This document shows positions 12,239-22,479 of a stretch of 64,000 nucleotides of DNA, in pieces (positions within the stretch are counted from its first letter, which is position 1; each line of letters opens with the position of its first letter). A model generated the notes under the pieces. That model did not search any database, was not told the DNA's origin, and saw nothing but the letters and a program-made list of their open reading frames with translations. Location: NCBI GenBank assembly GCA_030549775.1, contig CM060174.1, positions 7,755,391 through 7,819,390 of the forward strand, read 5' to 3'. A program made the translations under genes and the position numbers. This stretch comes from Tamarix chinensis (taxonomy: Eukaryota > Streptophyta > Magnoliopsida > Caryophyllales > Tamaricaceae).

Positions 12239-14283
12239 GTGGTGGAAGAAGGCCGCGTAGGGGGTTCAGTGAGGCGGAGTAAGCGGCGGAGGGCGGCAGC
12301 GTGGAAAAATAGGGAAAAATGGGAGGAGAAGAAAGGAGAGAAGAGGGAGGTCCGGGAAGGGAAGAGACTCGAAATATGGGGTAGAAGAGAGGCTGGAGAG
12401 GTGAAGAAAAAGAAGAGGGAGGAGAGAGGGGCAAGTGGCCGGTCGGTGGTAGGTCAAAGGGTGGCAGGGAGGTGTCGGATGGCAAGGAGGGGAAGGGAAG
12501 AAGAGGGAAAGGAAAAAGGGGCATGCGAGCTATGGTCCAGGAGTTGGTTTGGTTCGAAATAGGAAAGAAAATGACGGGGGAGGGAGAGGGAGTAGCAGGG
12601 AGGTAGGTGGTGGCCGGGCATGGCAGTTGCAGGTGGTGGTTGGTGTGCTCAAAGTGTCGGGCATGGAAGAAGAGAGAAAGGAAGGGGAGGGGTGCGAGCG
12701 GGCGGACCGACGCAGGAAAGAAGGACAGGCCGACCGGTCCGGTCTGGAAAGATGTAATCCCCCAAAAATTTCAAAAACCTATATTTTAATAAATAACTTT
12801 ATTTGAAATAAAATTAGCTTGTAAAATTATTTATTTTAATTATTTTATAGATTTTAGAGTATGTAAATTTGGATAAGAGTATTTAATAAATTAAAAATAA
12901 ATATTTTGCTATTTATCATATTTTTTTATTTAAATAATTTTCCAAACTAATATTTTACCAACTTTATCCTTTTTAAACTAATATATTATATTATAATGAA
13001 TTAAATTATTAAAATAAATAATTTATCAAGAATATTAAATTTTATGATTTTATAAATTAAATTATTTTATTTTTCCTTATTTTCCATTCCCTTTTTCCTC
13101 TTTCTTCTTTTCCTTTTCCTTTTTTTTCTTCCCTCGGGCTACCTCACTAGGCCAGCCTCCCCGCATGATTGGGCCTTCGGCCCGCTTCCTCCCCGTCTCT
13201 CCCTCACGCGTCGTCCATCTCCCCAGCCTGCCTCCTTCCTTTATTTTTCTCCCTGGACCAGCCAACTCTCTTCTTTTCCTGCGCCGATCCAGCCGCCCAA
13301 CACCTCTCCTCCCTTTCTTCCTTCTCCCACGCCCGACCACCAGTTCTGCTATGGTCGAGCGTCTGGCCGCCTGCAACTGCTACCACCTGCCATCACCACC
13401 TACCTCCCTCTCCCTCTCTCTCTTCCCCTGTCATTTTCTTTCCTTTTTCGAGCCAAACCAGCTCTTAGACCACACCCCGCGTGACCCTCTCCTTTTCCTT
13501 CTTCTTCCCCCTCTTTCCCCTGCCACCCGACCAGCCCTGCCACCTGCGCCCCCTCGCTGGCCAGTCGATGCCCCCTCTCTTCTCCCTCTTCTTTTTCTTC
13601 ATCTCTCCAGCCTTCATTTCCCACATTTTTTTCAAGCACCTCCTCTTCCCCCGAGCTCCCTCCTCTCTCCTTCTTCCCCATTTTCTTCCCGGTTATTGAT
13701 CACCAACGCCCGCTGCCGCTTGAACCACCAAGCCCAACCCCTGCGTCGCCTTCTGCCACCACCTACTACCACCCTGCACCACCACGAGACCCCCCAAGCC
13801 CTTCGAGCCCTGCACTTCCTCCCTTCTCCACCTCTTCCTTTTTCTCCCCAGTTTTTCCCCTTACCGCCGAGCCACCTGTAACCGCCACTTCCGCCGCCGT
13901 CCGGCCACCTCTGCCGCCACCCAACCAACCGTTTGACACCCTACAACCCCCTTTACCACCACCATGAATTAGTTGGCCGAAAACAGCCCTTGCACCCCTC
14001 CATTTTTCCTTCTCCTTTTCCTTCCTTCTCAGCCCCTCCACCTCGACCCATCTCGGCAGCCAACTTCGCCGCCTTGCTGCCGTAGTCTCCGCCGCCCTAT
14101 GCCGCCGTGAAACCACCCTTAGCCTCCACCTACAACCCCTCTTCACTCCTGCACCATTCCCTTGCCTTGAAACCTCCCCCCATCTACCTCTTTTTCTATC
14201 CTAAAGTCACTAAATCGAGCCACCTCTCCTCTCTTCTATCTCACCCCTCTTCGAGCCTTTTCCCCTCTCAATTCTGCATAAGA

Positions 14284-14307
14284 CTCACGCTGCTCATGCA
14301 GCGTGAG
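14284..14307. other. perfect 10-bp hairpin in LTR A
   Basis: CTCACGCTGC, loop TCAT, GCAGCGTGAG. It lies at the 3' edge of the pyrimidine island. Copy E has a partly decayed form (CTCACATTGC...GTAGCGTGAG, about 21,010-21,035) and copies D and F have weaker ones, so it belongs to the family. Confidence 0.9.
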
Positions 14308-14949
14308 CTCCCCCTTATTTTGGATTTTAATTGGAAAATTTTTGAAGTATATTAATAATTAATTAAAGTGTTTTATTATTAAATAATTTTTTATAAAGTT
14401 TTATCCTTTTTAATTTCTTATTTCTAACATAATAATGGTTGATATTATTTTAGGTATTTAGTTGCTTATTAAAGCTTGAATCTTTAACCGGGGTACTGGT
14501 AAGATTTGATATTTTGCGGGATTAAGGTAACCGTTAATCCTCCCTTAAATACATGGAAAAACGTATGCTAGCACATTAGGGATTTAGTATGATTTTATGC
14601 ATGGTTTGTGTGCTTAGCATGATATATATATATGGTTGCTTATATTGCTTGATAAAAAGGAAAATTATGATAACCTTTGTGCCATGTGTAGGTATGATAA
14701 TTAAGGAAGAAGTTTGATTGTTGATGGAAATATTCAATGCTTGTTTATGACGTATTATGTTGCTAATGCATGAGTAATATTATTGCCTAAGGGTATTTTA
14801 GTAATTATGCTTATGAAGTATGTGGTCTAATGTATATAGTTGCTAATGAGTATTATGTTGAATAATGACAAGTTGGTGGACTTAGATGATAAGAATGAAG
14901 TACTAATATCATTATTTTATGTAGTGATGGTAAATTCATAAAAATGGTG

Positions 14950-15580
14950 AATAAAGGGGTTGAGTGGAAATTTTATAAGTGAAAAGGGTATTTCGGTAAT
15001 TTTATAGGTAAAAGGGTAATTTGGTAATTTAAAAAGAAAGGGGTTAAATGATAATTTATAAGTAAAAGGATAAAATTGTAAGTTGTGAGAAAGAAGGGTA
15101 TTATGGTAATTTTTGAAATAAAAGAATAATATGTTAATTTTATGATTAAATGGCCAAATGATAATTTTATAAGAAAAGGGGTATTATGGTAAATTTTGGA
15201 GAAAAGGGTAAAGCGGTAATTTTGGAGTCAAGGGGCAATATAGTAATTTTATAAGTAAGTGGTAAGAATGGTAATTTTGGAAGTAGGGGTAAAATAGTAA
15301 TTTTGGATGAAGGAGGGCATTATGGTAACTTTTCAAGTAAATGGACATTATGGCAAATTTTGGAAGTAGAGGGGCAAAATAATAATTTCATAAGTAAGTG
15401 GTAATATGGTAATTGTATAAGTGAATGACAAAATGGTAATTTATAAGTAAAGGGGTAATATGGTAATTTTGGAAAAGAAGGGTAAAATGGTAATTATGTA
15501 AGGAAAGATAAAGATGGTAATTTTGGATGTGAAAGGGTAAAATAGTAATTTGCAAAGTAAAAGGAGTGTTATTGTATGTG
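14950..15580 (+). repeat. 'GGTAATTT' minisatellite of LTR A
   Basis: A degenerate array with a unit of roughly 20-30 bp, of the form (A)GGGTAAAATGGTAATTTTGGAAGTAA. The same array is longer in copy E (22,480-23,910) and inverted in copy F (44,270-45,040). It explains much of the length difference between LTR copies. Confidence 0.85.
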
Positions 15581-15634
15581 AATAAAGTTATGGAAAAATA
15601 CTAATCACTTATAGTGGAACACCATGTGAGTCGG

Positions 15635-15785
15635 GGCCAGACCGGTCCATCGGCAAATAATAGTGGTCAGAGGCGTTCTGCCCTGTATGTTTATCTTCTG
15701 GTCCACCGGCAATAATAGTGGTCAGAGGTGTTCTGCCCTATGTGTATACCTTTCCGGTCCACTAGCTATAATAGTGGGATTCTTG
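15635..15785 (+). repeat. three imperfect palindromes, CCACCGG-N-ATAATAGTGG type
   Basis: Three units of the form GGTCCA(C/T)CGGCAAATAATAGTGG spaced by about 60 bp, with GCGTTCTGCCCT or similar between them. CCAC at the left and GTGG at the right of each unit are inverted. Equivalent units occur in copies E, F and G. Confidence 0.85.
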
Positions 15786-16299
15786 CACTCACATGGATAT
15801 AAAATATGATATGGATTGAATAATGATGGAATAATGGCTTAAGGCCCGAATGTATTGATTTTACCCTATGATATGGCTTAAGGCTCAAAAGTATCGATCG
15901 TGAATTATAACCTGTTTTATGTGCGATTGTTATGTATGCACCTCAGTTTACCTATGTATATAGTTACACTATGTGTTGCATTACGGGCCTGTTTTTAAGT
16001 GTGGTATTAAAGGGTTACTCAGTACCGTAGTACTAAAGGGATTCCCTTTTGGGGCCCCTGCCTATTCAATGGGCAGTGCCTTTGCAGGTCTTTTCAGGTG
16101 CTACTCAAGTGGGTTACGGGATCAGAGAGTAAGGAATTTTCTGGTACCATTAGGGTTTCCTCTTCTCTTTCAAATTCCTGGTTTTAATGTTAACATTGTT
16201 ACTGTAACTACCATTGGTGGATTTTATTCCTGTAAACAATTTGATGCGTTACTCTGATTTATGTATGTTGAATTGTATTTCATTTTCCTTCAGCCTTAG

Positions 16300-16345
16300 C
16301 ACTTAGTACTAGAACGGTATGAGTGAACCGGTCTGGTACTAAGTG
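16300..16345. other. terminal hairpin of LTR A
   Basis: Arms 16,300-16,317 (CACTTAGTACTAGAACGG) and 16,328-16,345 (CCGGTCTGGTACTAAGTG) pair at 16 of 18 positions with a 10-nt loop. Copy E has the same pair at 25,433-25,478, more decayed in its left arm, and copy F has it inverted near 42,180-42,230. A role in LTR transcript processing is possible but is inference. Confidence 0.8.
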
Positions 16346-17136
16346 TGGCGGTAATACTCCCAAAGTTTATGTTTTATTTATTTTCTTCCACTAATTTCCT
16401 TTTTAATTAACAAAATTTTTCAGTAGTAAATTTTGGGGGTGTTACAAAAAAGAAGAGAAGAGGGACAGCTGGGGTTGGGCTTCGTCGCATGGGCCACGCG
16501 GGAGAGGGAGGAAGGAAGGGGGAGGGAGAGATGGGTCGAGGCTCAGTGCACAGGGAAGAGGAGGAAGGGCTGGCCTGGTGGCCCGAAGGAAAGAAAAAAA
16601 AGGAAAAGAAAAGAAAGAAGAAAAAGGAGAAGGAAAGGAAAAGGAAAAAGAAAAGGAAAATGATAAAATAGGGGAGAATAATTTAATTTAATTTAGAAAA
16701 TAATAAAATGTAATAATTTTAATAAATAATTTAATTTAATATAATTTAATATATTGGTTTGAAATTGATACTTTTAGTAATTATTAGTTTGAAAAATTAT
16801 TTAATTAAAAATAATGTGATAAAATAACAAAACATTTATTTTTAATTTATTAAATACTCCTATCCAAATATGTACACTCAAAAATCCATAAAATCATTAA
16901 ATTAAATAATTTTAAAAGCTAATTTATTTCAAATAAAAGTTATTTATTAAATTCTAGGTTTTATAAAATTTAAGGGGATTACATAAATCATGTAAACTAT
17001 ATTAGAATCAAATCAACATATATCTAAGCCATCTAAACATGATTTTAACCTAGTTTTCATGCATCAAACACATAATTGTGCACCAAATTATCATGAATTC
17101 ACAAAAATGAGATAGCTAACTTAAATCACATAAATA

Positions 17137-17435
17137 TCATCCTAAGTTCTCTCCTAATTGTTGTGATTTTTCCTCATTAAGTAGTTTAGTGAAAATATCT
17201 CCCAATTGATGCATTGTGTCCACAAACTCTACACTCATATCCCATTTCTTAACATAATCTCTAACAAAATGATGTCTTATCTCAATATAATTATACTTAG
17301 AGTATTGGATGAGGTGCTTAGTGAGGCAAATTGTACTAGCATTATCACACCTAATGGAAATTTTATCAAGCTTAAGCCTAAAGTCACTCAGTTGATGTTT
17401 CATCCAAATAAGTTGAGAATAACATGTTACAGAGG

Positions 17436-17510
<75 letters not shown>

Positions 17511-18890
17511 ATTGATAATGCAACATTAGATTGTTTTTTACTATACCAACTAACTAGGGCTTCTCCTAGAAACTAAATAGTACCCAAAGTGTTCTTCCTA
17601 TCAACCTTGTACCTAGCAAAATCAACATATGAATATCTAACAAGATCTCAAAAGGTATCACTAAGGTAAAAAAAACGTAGGTTGTAAGTTTCCGAATAAA
17701 TACCAAAGGATCCTTTTAACAGCTATCAAATGATTCCTTAGGATTAAATTGAAAGTAAACACATAAGCAAACACTAAACATGATATCTGATCTATATGTC
17801 CTAAAGTGAAGAAGTGATTTAATCATAACTCGATAATGTTTTTGATCACCTTGCTTAACTCCTTAATCCATGTATAGATTTGTGGCAATAGCTATGGGAT
17901 TATTGAAATGCTTTCTCTCATTCACCTTGAACTTCTTGAGAAACTCTTGAGTGTACTTCTCTTAGCTGATAAATATCCATTCATTTCTTTGTTTGAATTG
18001 AAATCCTACAACTATATCAACGTCCCCATCATGCTTATCTCAAATTCATTATACATCATCTTATAAAACTCCTTACACAAGGATTCATTAGTGGCACCAA
18101 GGATGATGGCATCAACATAAATTTTAGCAAGCATTAGGTCTCTTTTAGTTTTCATAATAAACAAGATTCTATCAACTTACCTCTTTCACATCCCTTATTA
18201 ATTAGAAATTTACTAAGAAGCTCATACTAAGCCTTAGGTATTTTCTTTAGTCCATAAAGTGCTTTTTTGAGCTTATAAACATGATTAGGCTCAGAGACAT
18301 CTTTGAAATAAGTATCCGTTTAGCATAAACTTCCTTCACAATAGAACAATTCAAAAATGCACTCTTAACATCCATTTGGTACAATGTAAAGCACATAGAT
18401 GAAGCAAATATAAGTAACATATATAGTCTCGAGTATAACTACATGGGAAAAGTTTTATTTGAAATTAACATCTTATTCTTGTTTATACCCCTTGGCAACC
18501 AAGCAGATTTTATTTCTAACCATAATGCCCCCTCACCTATTTTATTCTTAGATACCCATGTAATACTAATAATGGGCTTATTTTGAGGTAAAGGGTATAA
18601 CCCTCCAATTTGATTTCTCTCAAATTGGTTAAGAACATCCTGCATTACCATGATATAATTTGCATTCTTCATGGATTTCAAGTGAGACTTTGGTTCCATT
18701 TGAGCTATAAATGCTAACTGATTATAAACTTTACCTATTGAAGATTGAGTGGCAAGTTCTCTAGAAGGATCATCGATTATGAGCTCTTGAGCATGCCCAA
18801 AAGTATATATGAAATCTCTTAGGATATCTTCTCTTTCTTTTTTTTTATCCTCTAATTGAGCAATAGGTTGCACATCCTCCTAAGTCTCCT
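17137..18890 (-). pseudogene. copia reverse transcriptase / RNase H remnant
   Basis: The RT start is seen at 18,873-18,439: a MQDVLNQFERNQIGGLYPLP block (family: .LNQFERN.VW.LVP.P), then ISITWVSKNKIGEGA (family: GTKWVFRNK.DE.G). Near 18,119-18,108 the catalytic YVDD reads YVDA, followed by IILGATNESLCKEF. The RNase H end is at about 17,400-17,137: IRCDNASTICLTKH, EIRHHFVRDYV, EFVDTMHQLGDIFTK. A (TA)n tract at 17,437-17,508 has expanded inside the RNase H coding region and creates spurious Tyr-Ile repeats. Dead by several criteria: stops, frameshifts and the lost catalytic Asp. Confidence 0.85.
17437..17508. repeat. (TA)n microsatellite inside copia RNase H
   Basis: About 36 TA dinucleotides interrupting the RNase H coding sequence of the copia remnant. 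Repetitive Tyr-Ile open frames on both strands are artefacts of it. Confidence 0.97.
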
Positions 18891-19553
18891 TGGCATTTAG
18901 CTCTTATTCCTCTAGTAGGATATCTATTTGAATCATGGGACCTCCTTCATCCTCTTATGAACCCTTCACACTTTAACAGGATTCATCAAAAGCAACATAC
19001 AAGAATTCTTCAACTAGTATAGAGAATTTGTTGAAGACCCAATAGGCTTTATTGTGCAAATAGTAGCTAATGAAAATGCCTTCATTTGCTTTAGAGTTAA
19101 ACTTACCCAATTTTTTTTTCTATTATTGAGGACAAAGCATTTACAACCAATTATATGAAAATATCCTATATTTGGTTTCTTATATCTACAGAGGTCATAT
19201 GATGTCTTCTTGAGGATTTCCCAAATAATTACCCTAATTCATGACATAGTTATTGGTTTATATCGCTTCAATCCAAACCAAGAGTAATTTAGGAGCTTAG
19301 AGTCAACTAACATTATTCTTACAACCTAATCCTAGGTTTGATTTATCCTTTCTACTATTCTTTTTTTTTTTGTGTTATTGGGTCCGAGAAGTGGTGAGAA
19401 ATGTTATTTTTCTCTCAAAACCCTATGAATGTGGCATTCTCAAACTCGTTGCCATGTTCACTACTTGTGGCCTAAATCATTGTTTTTTTCTAAACTGGAT
19501 TCTTTTAAAAAGCATAATAAATGATTAAAACATCATCTTTAGTTGAAAGGAAC
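18891..19553 (-). pseudogene. copia integrase, catalytic core and C-terminal part
   Basis: Minus-strand reading near 19,480-19,340 gives HGSEFENATFIGF, KNNISHHFS, and a degraded VERINQT (family: SDHG.EFEN..F..FC...GI.HNFSAP.TPQQNGVVERKNRT). Further on, near 19,200-19,090, are YKKPNIGYFHIIGCKCF and then the C-terminal FDSK.DEG-like and LKNSCMLLLMN (family: VEES.HVVFDE) blocks down to about 18,970. The coding sequence is interrupted at 19,553 by solo LTR E and resumes at 25,583. Confidence 0.8.
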
Positions 19554-21548
19554 TGTAATTCCCTGAAATTTTAAAAACCAATAATTTAATAAATAGATTT
19601 TATTTGAAATAAATTAGCTTTTAAAATTATTTAGTTTAATGATTTTATAGATTTTTGAGTATATAAATTTGGACAGGAGTATTTAATAAATTAAAAATAA
19701 ATATTTTGTTAATTTACCATATTATTTTTATTTAAATAATTTTCCAAACTAATATTTTACTAAAATTATCCTTTTTAAATAATTTAAATTAAATAATTTA
19801 TCAAAAAATATTACATTTTATTATTTTATAAATTAAATTAAATTAAATTTCCTATTTTCCCATTTCCCTTTTTCCTTTTCTTTCCCCCTTTTCTCCTTTT
19901 TCTTCTTTCTTTTCTCTTCATTTTCCCTCTTTTAGGCCACCCGCGCAAGGTTAGCCCTTCCCCTGCACATGGGCCACAGGCCTGTTTCTCCACGCTCTCC
20001 TTCCTCTCCCTTCCCCGCATGCGCACAGCCTAGCCCCAGCCCCTTCTTTCTTTTCCTTTCTCCCCTGGACCGGCCCGACCCAACTCCCTTTTTTTTCCCT
20101 TACGCCGGCCTGCTACACCTCCCCTTTCCCTTTCTTTCTTCCAACGTCCTCCCCGACCTGTCTTCGTCAGCCAGCACTGCCACCTCGGGCACGCCAGCTA
20201 CCACTGCAACCCTCCTTCTCTCTCTCTCTCTCTCTGCCATCCTTTTTTTCATAATTTTAGACCCAATAGGCCATGCACCCCCATCACACATGGCCTCCCT
20301 TTTCCCCATCTTTCCTTTCCCTCCCTACCACCCTAAACACTGCCACCCAATCAGCCACCTATCACTCCTATCCTCCCCCTTCTTTTTCTTCTCCTCTTCA
20401 ACCCTTTTCTTGCCCCATACCTTCCCTAACCTCCCTCTTCTCCTTTTTCTTCTCCTTCCATTTTCACCTCGGTTTGGCTCCGTCGCTTCCTCCGCCTCAC
20501 CAACCACCTAAACCACCTTCTACACCCTTCTACTACCGCCCTACATTGCCACAAGACCACCCCAAGCCATCCCACAGCCCTTTCTTCCTCCCCACTTATT
20601 TTTCTCCCCATTTTCCCCTTCTTGGCAGTCCCCTTGCAACCCCATCGTTCGCCGCCGTCCAGTCGCCTCTGCTGCCACCCAAACCACCAATCAACTCCCT
20701 GCAACCTCCTCTACCAACCCATACCTTGTTTGGCCGAGACAAGCCCCCTCACCCCTTCATTTTCCTTCTCCCTTTTCCTTCCTTCTCAACCACTCCCACC
20801 TCGACAGCCCCTTTCGCCGCCTCACCTCCGCTACCCTTTGTCGCTGTCAGCCTACCCCTGACCACCACCTACAATCCCTCTCCACCCCTACATCCTTTCC
20901 TTGCCTTAACTCTCCCCCACCTTCCCTCCTCTTGGCCCCTAAATCCCCAACCCGAACCATCTCCCCCTCCCTTCTACCTCACCACCCTCGACCCTCTTCT
21001 CCCCTTGCAACCTACATGTGACTCACATTGCTCATGTAGCGTGAGTTCCACATTATTTTGGGATTTTTCTTGTTTAATTTTTGAGGTATATTAATGGTTA
21101 AGTAAAGTGTATTATTAATTAAGTTTTTATAAAGTTTTATCCTTTTAATTTCCTACTTCTAATATAATTATTGACATTATTTTTAGGTGTTGATTTTGTT
21201 ATTTAAAGCTCGAATATTTAACTAGGATACCGGTAATATTCGATTTTTGTGGGAATTAAGGTAATCGTTAAACCCCACTTAAACGCATGGATAAACGTAT
21301 GTTAGCACATTAGGATTTTTAATATGTTATTATGCTTGGTATTTGTGGTTTAATATAATATATATTTTTTATTGTATTAATTGATAAAAAGAGAAATTAT
21401 GCTAGTTTATATGCCATGTGTGGAAATGTTGCTTAAGGGAAGAGTTTGATTATTAATGAAAGTGTCAAGTACTTATCCATGTTATTTTATGTTATTGTGA
21501 CCATTTATGCATGAATAATATTATTGTGAGCCCTAGGGGCATTTTAGT

Positions 21549-22326
21549 TAGGGGCGTGCATTGTCGGATATCCGTATCCGACCGGATATTTTTTTTGGAT
21601 ATCCGATCCGACCGGATATTCGATATCTCATATCCGAATCAGTATCTGAATACACCGGATATCCAAAACATCGGATATCCTATCGGATATCGGATATATC
21701 GGATTATTGAAAAAAAAAATTTGATTATTAAATTTACATATATAATCTATAACTAAAAAAAATTTCAGCATAAACACTTGTTTAATTATTCAGCTTGCAT
21801 ACAAAAAAGATAAAATACATGATTAATCATATCCAAAAAAAATTAGCGATCAAGATTTGTGAACAATGGCGCTCTAGAACTGTGGAACGACCTAAGTTAA
21901 GAGGTTCAAAAAATTTAGGAGTTTTTTTTTCTGGTTTGGGTGCTTGTGTGTCTGTAGGTCGTGACTTATTTGACTATTTGTAGAGTGTGGATGCTTATTT
22001 TAGACTTTAGTTTAGTAAATTATATTTGGACTCATGTACTATAGTAAAAAAAATGATTCAAACTTGAAGATTGAAAGAAAAAAATCAGATTATAAATTAA
22101 ATTATGCCTATATATAACTCATTTATTCTTAAAACCGAATATTTTTTAAGGATCGGATTATCCACTAAAAAATCGGATCGGATATCCGCTCCGGTCAAAC
22201 TTATATTTGACCGGATCAGATATCCGCTCCGCTTTTCAAAAACCGGATCGGATATCCAAAATTTCGGATCGGTTTTTTCGGATACCGGATCGGTTTTTCG
22301 GATCCTGGTTTTTTTGCACATCCCTA
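21549..22326. mobile_element. non-autonomous hAT element, 778 bp
   Basis: Flanked by ATTTTAGT on both sides (21,541-21,548 and 22,327-22,334), an exact 8-bp duplication as expected for hAT transposition. Inverted ends TAGGGGCGTGCA and, from the right end, TAGGGATGTGCA (10 of 12 identical). Both subterminal regions (about 21,560-21,710 and 22,150-22,310) are packed with GGATATCC/CGGATCGGATATCC palindromic units; the middle (about 21,720-22,130) is AT-rich and non-coding. Small open frames on both strands only restate the repeats. It must have been moved by a transposase encoded elsewhere. Confidence 0.93.
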
Positions 22327-22479
22327 ATTTTAGTAATATTCCTTATGCTAGATTATGACCTAATATGTGTGGGTGCTAATATGCATTATATTAAAATATA
22401 ATAGTTGGTGGAGTTGGATATTGTTAATGGAGTGTTAATATTATTATTCCATGTGGTAATATTAATTTAATAAAAGTAG

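Larger units (their letters stand above)
12753..16446 (+). mobile_element. giant solo LTR copy A, nested in copy C
   Basis: 3,694 bp with ends TGTAATCCCCC and GGGGGTGTTACA, i.e. TG...CA with an unusually long inverted repeat (about 16 of 18 bases). Flanking 5-mers are AAAGA (12,748-12,752) and AAAAA (16,447-16,451), one mismatch from a duplication. Parts in order: AT-rich leader to about 13,080; pyrimidine-rich GC island to about 14,280; perfect hairpin at 14,284-14,307; AT-rich segment; 'GGTAATTT' minisatellite at about 14,950-15,580; three imperfect palindromes at about 15,640-15,780; a conserved block at 15,970-16,140; and a terminal hairpin at 16,300-16,345. There is no internal region or second LTR, so it is a solo LTR. 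Ty3/gypsy origin is likely from end sequence and size but is not proven. Confidence 0.85.
12239..16983 (-). mobile_element. giant LTR copy C, truncated and split by copy A
   Basis: The minus strand starts at 16,983 with TGTAATCCCC, runs through the AT-rich leader to 16,447, and continues at 12,752 after copy A. It ends at 12,239 inside the island, at a point matching about 13,765 of copy A. The plus strand here is therefore purine-rich (12,239-12,752 and 16,447-16,680). The two halves join sensibly at the insertion point of A: purine-rich sequence with GGAAAGA on one side and AAAAAGAAGAG on the other. The 3' half is missing. Confidence 0.75.

Noticed and set aside
13165..13881. 238-codon open frame
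   Set aside because: Same cause: the pyrimidine island of LTR A; open frames occur on both strands here.
17206..17526. Open frames of 101 and 129 codons with long Tyr-Ile runs
   Set aside because: The (TA)n tract gives Tyr-Ile on both strands. Only the minus-strand end, outside the tract, is real (copia RNase H remnant).
20273..21094. 273-codon open frame
   Set aside because: Pyrimidine island of LTR E; no protein-level similarity to the matching region of A or F.
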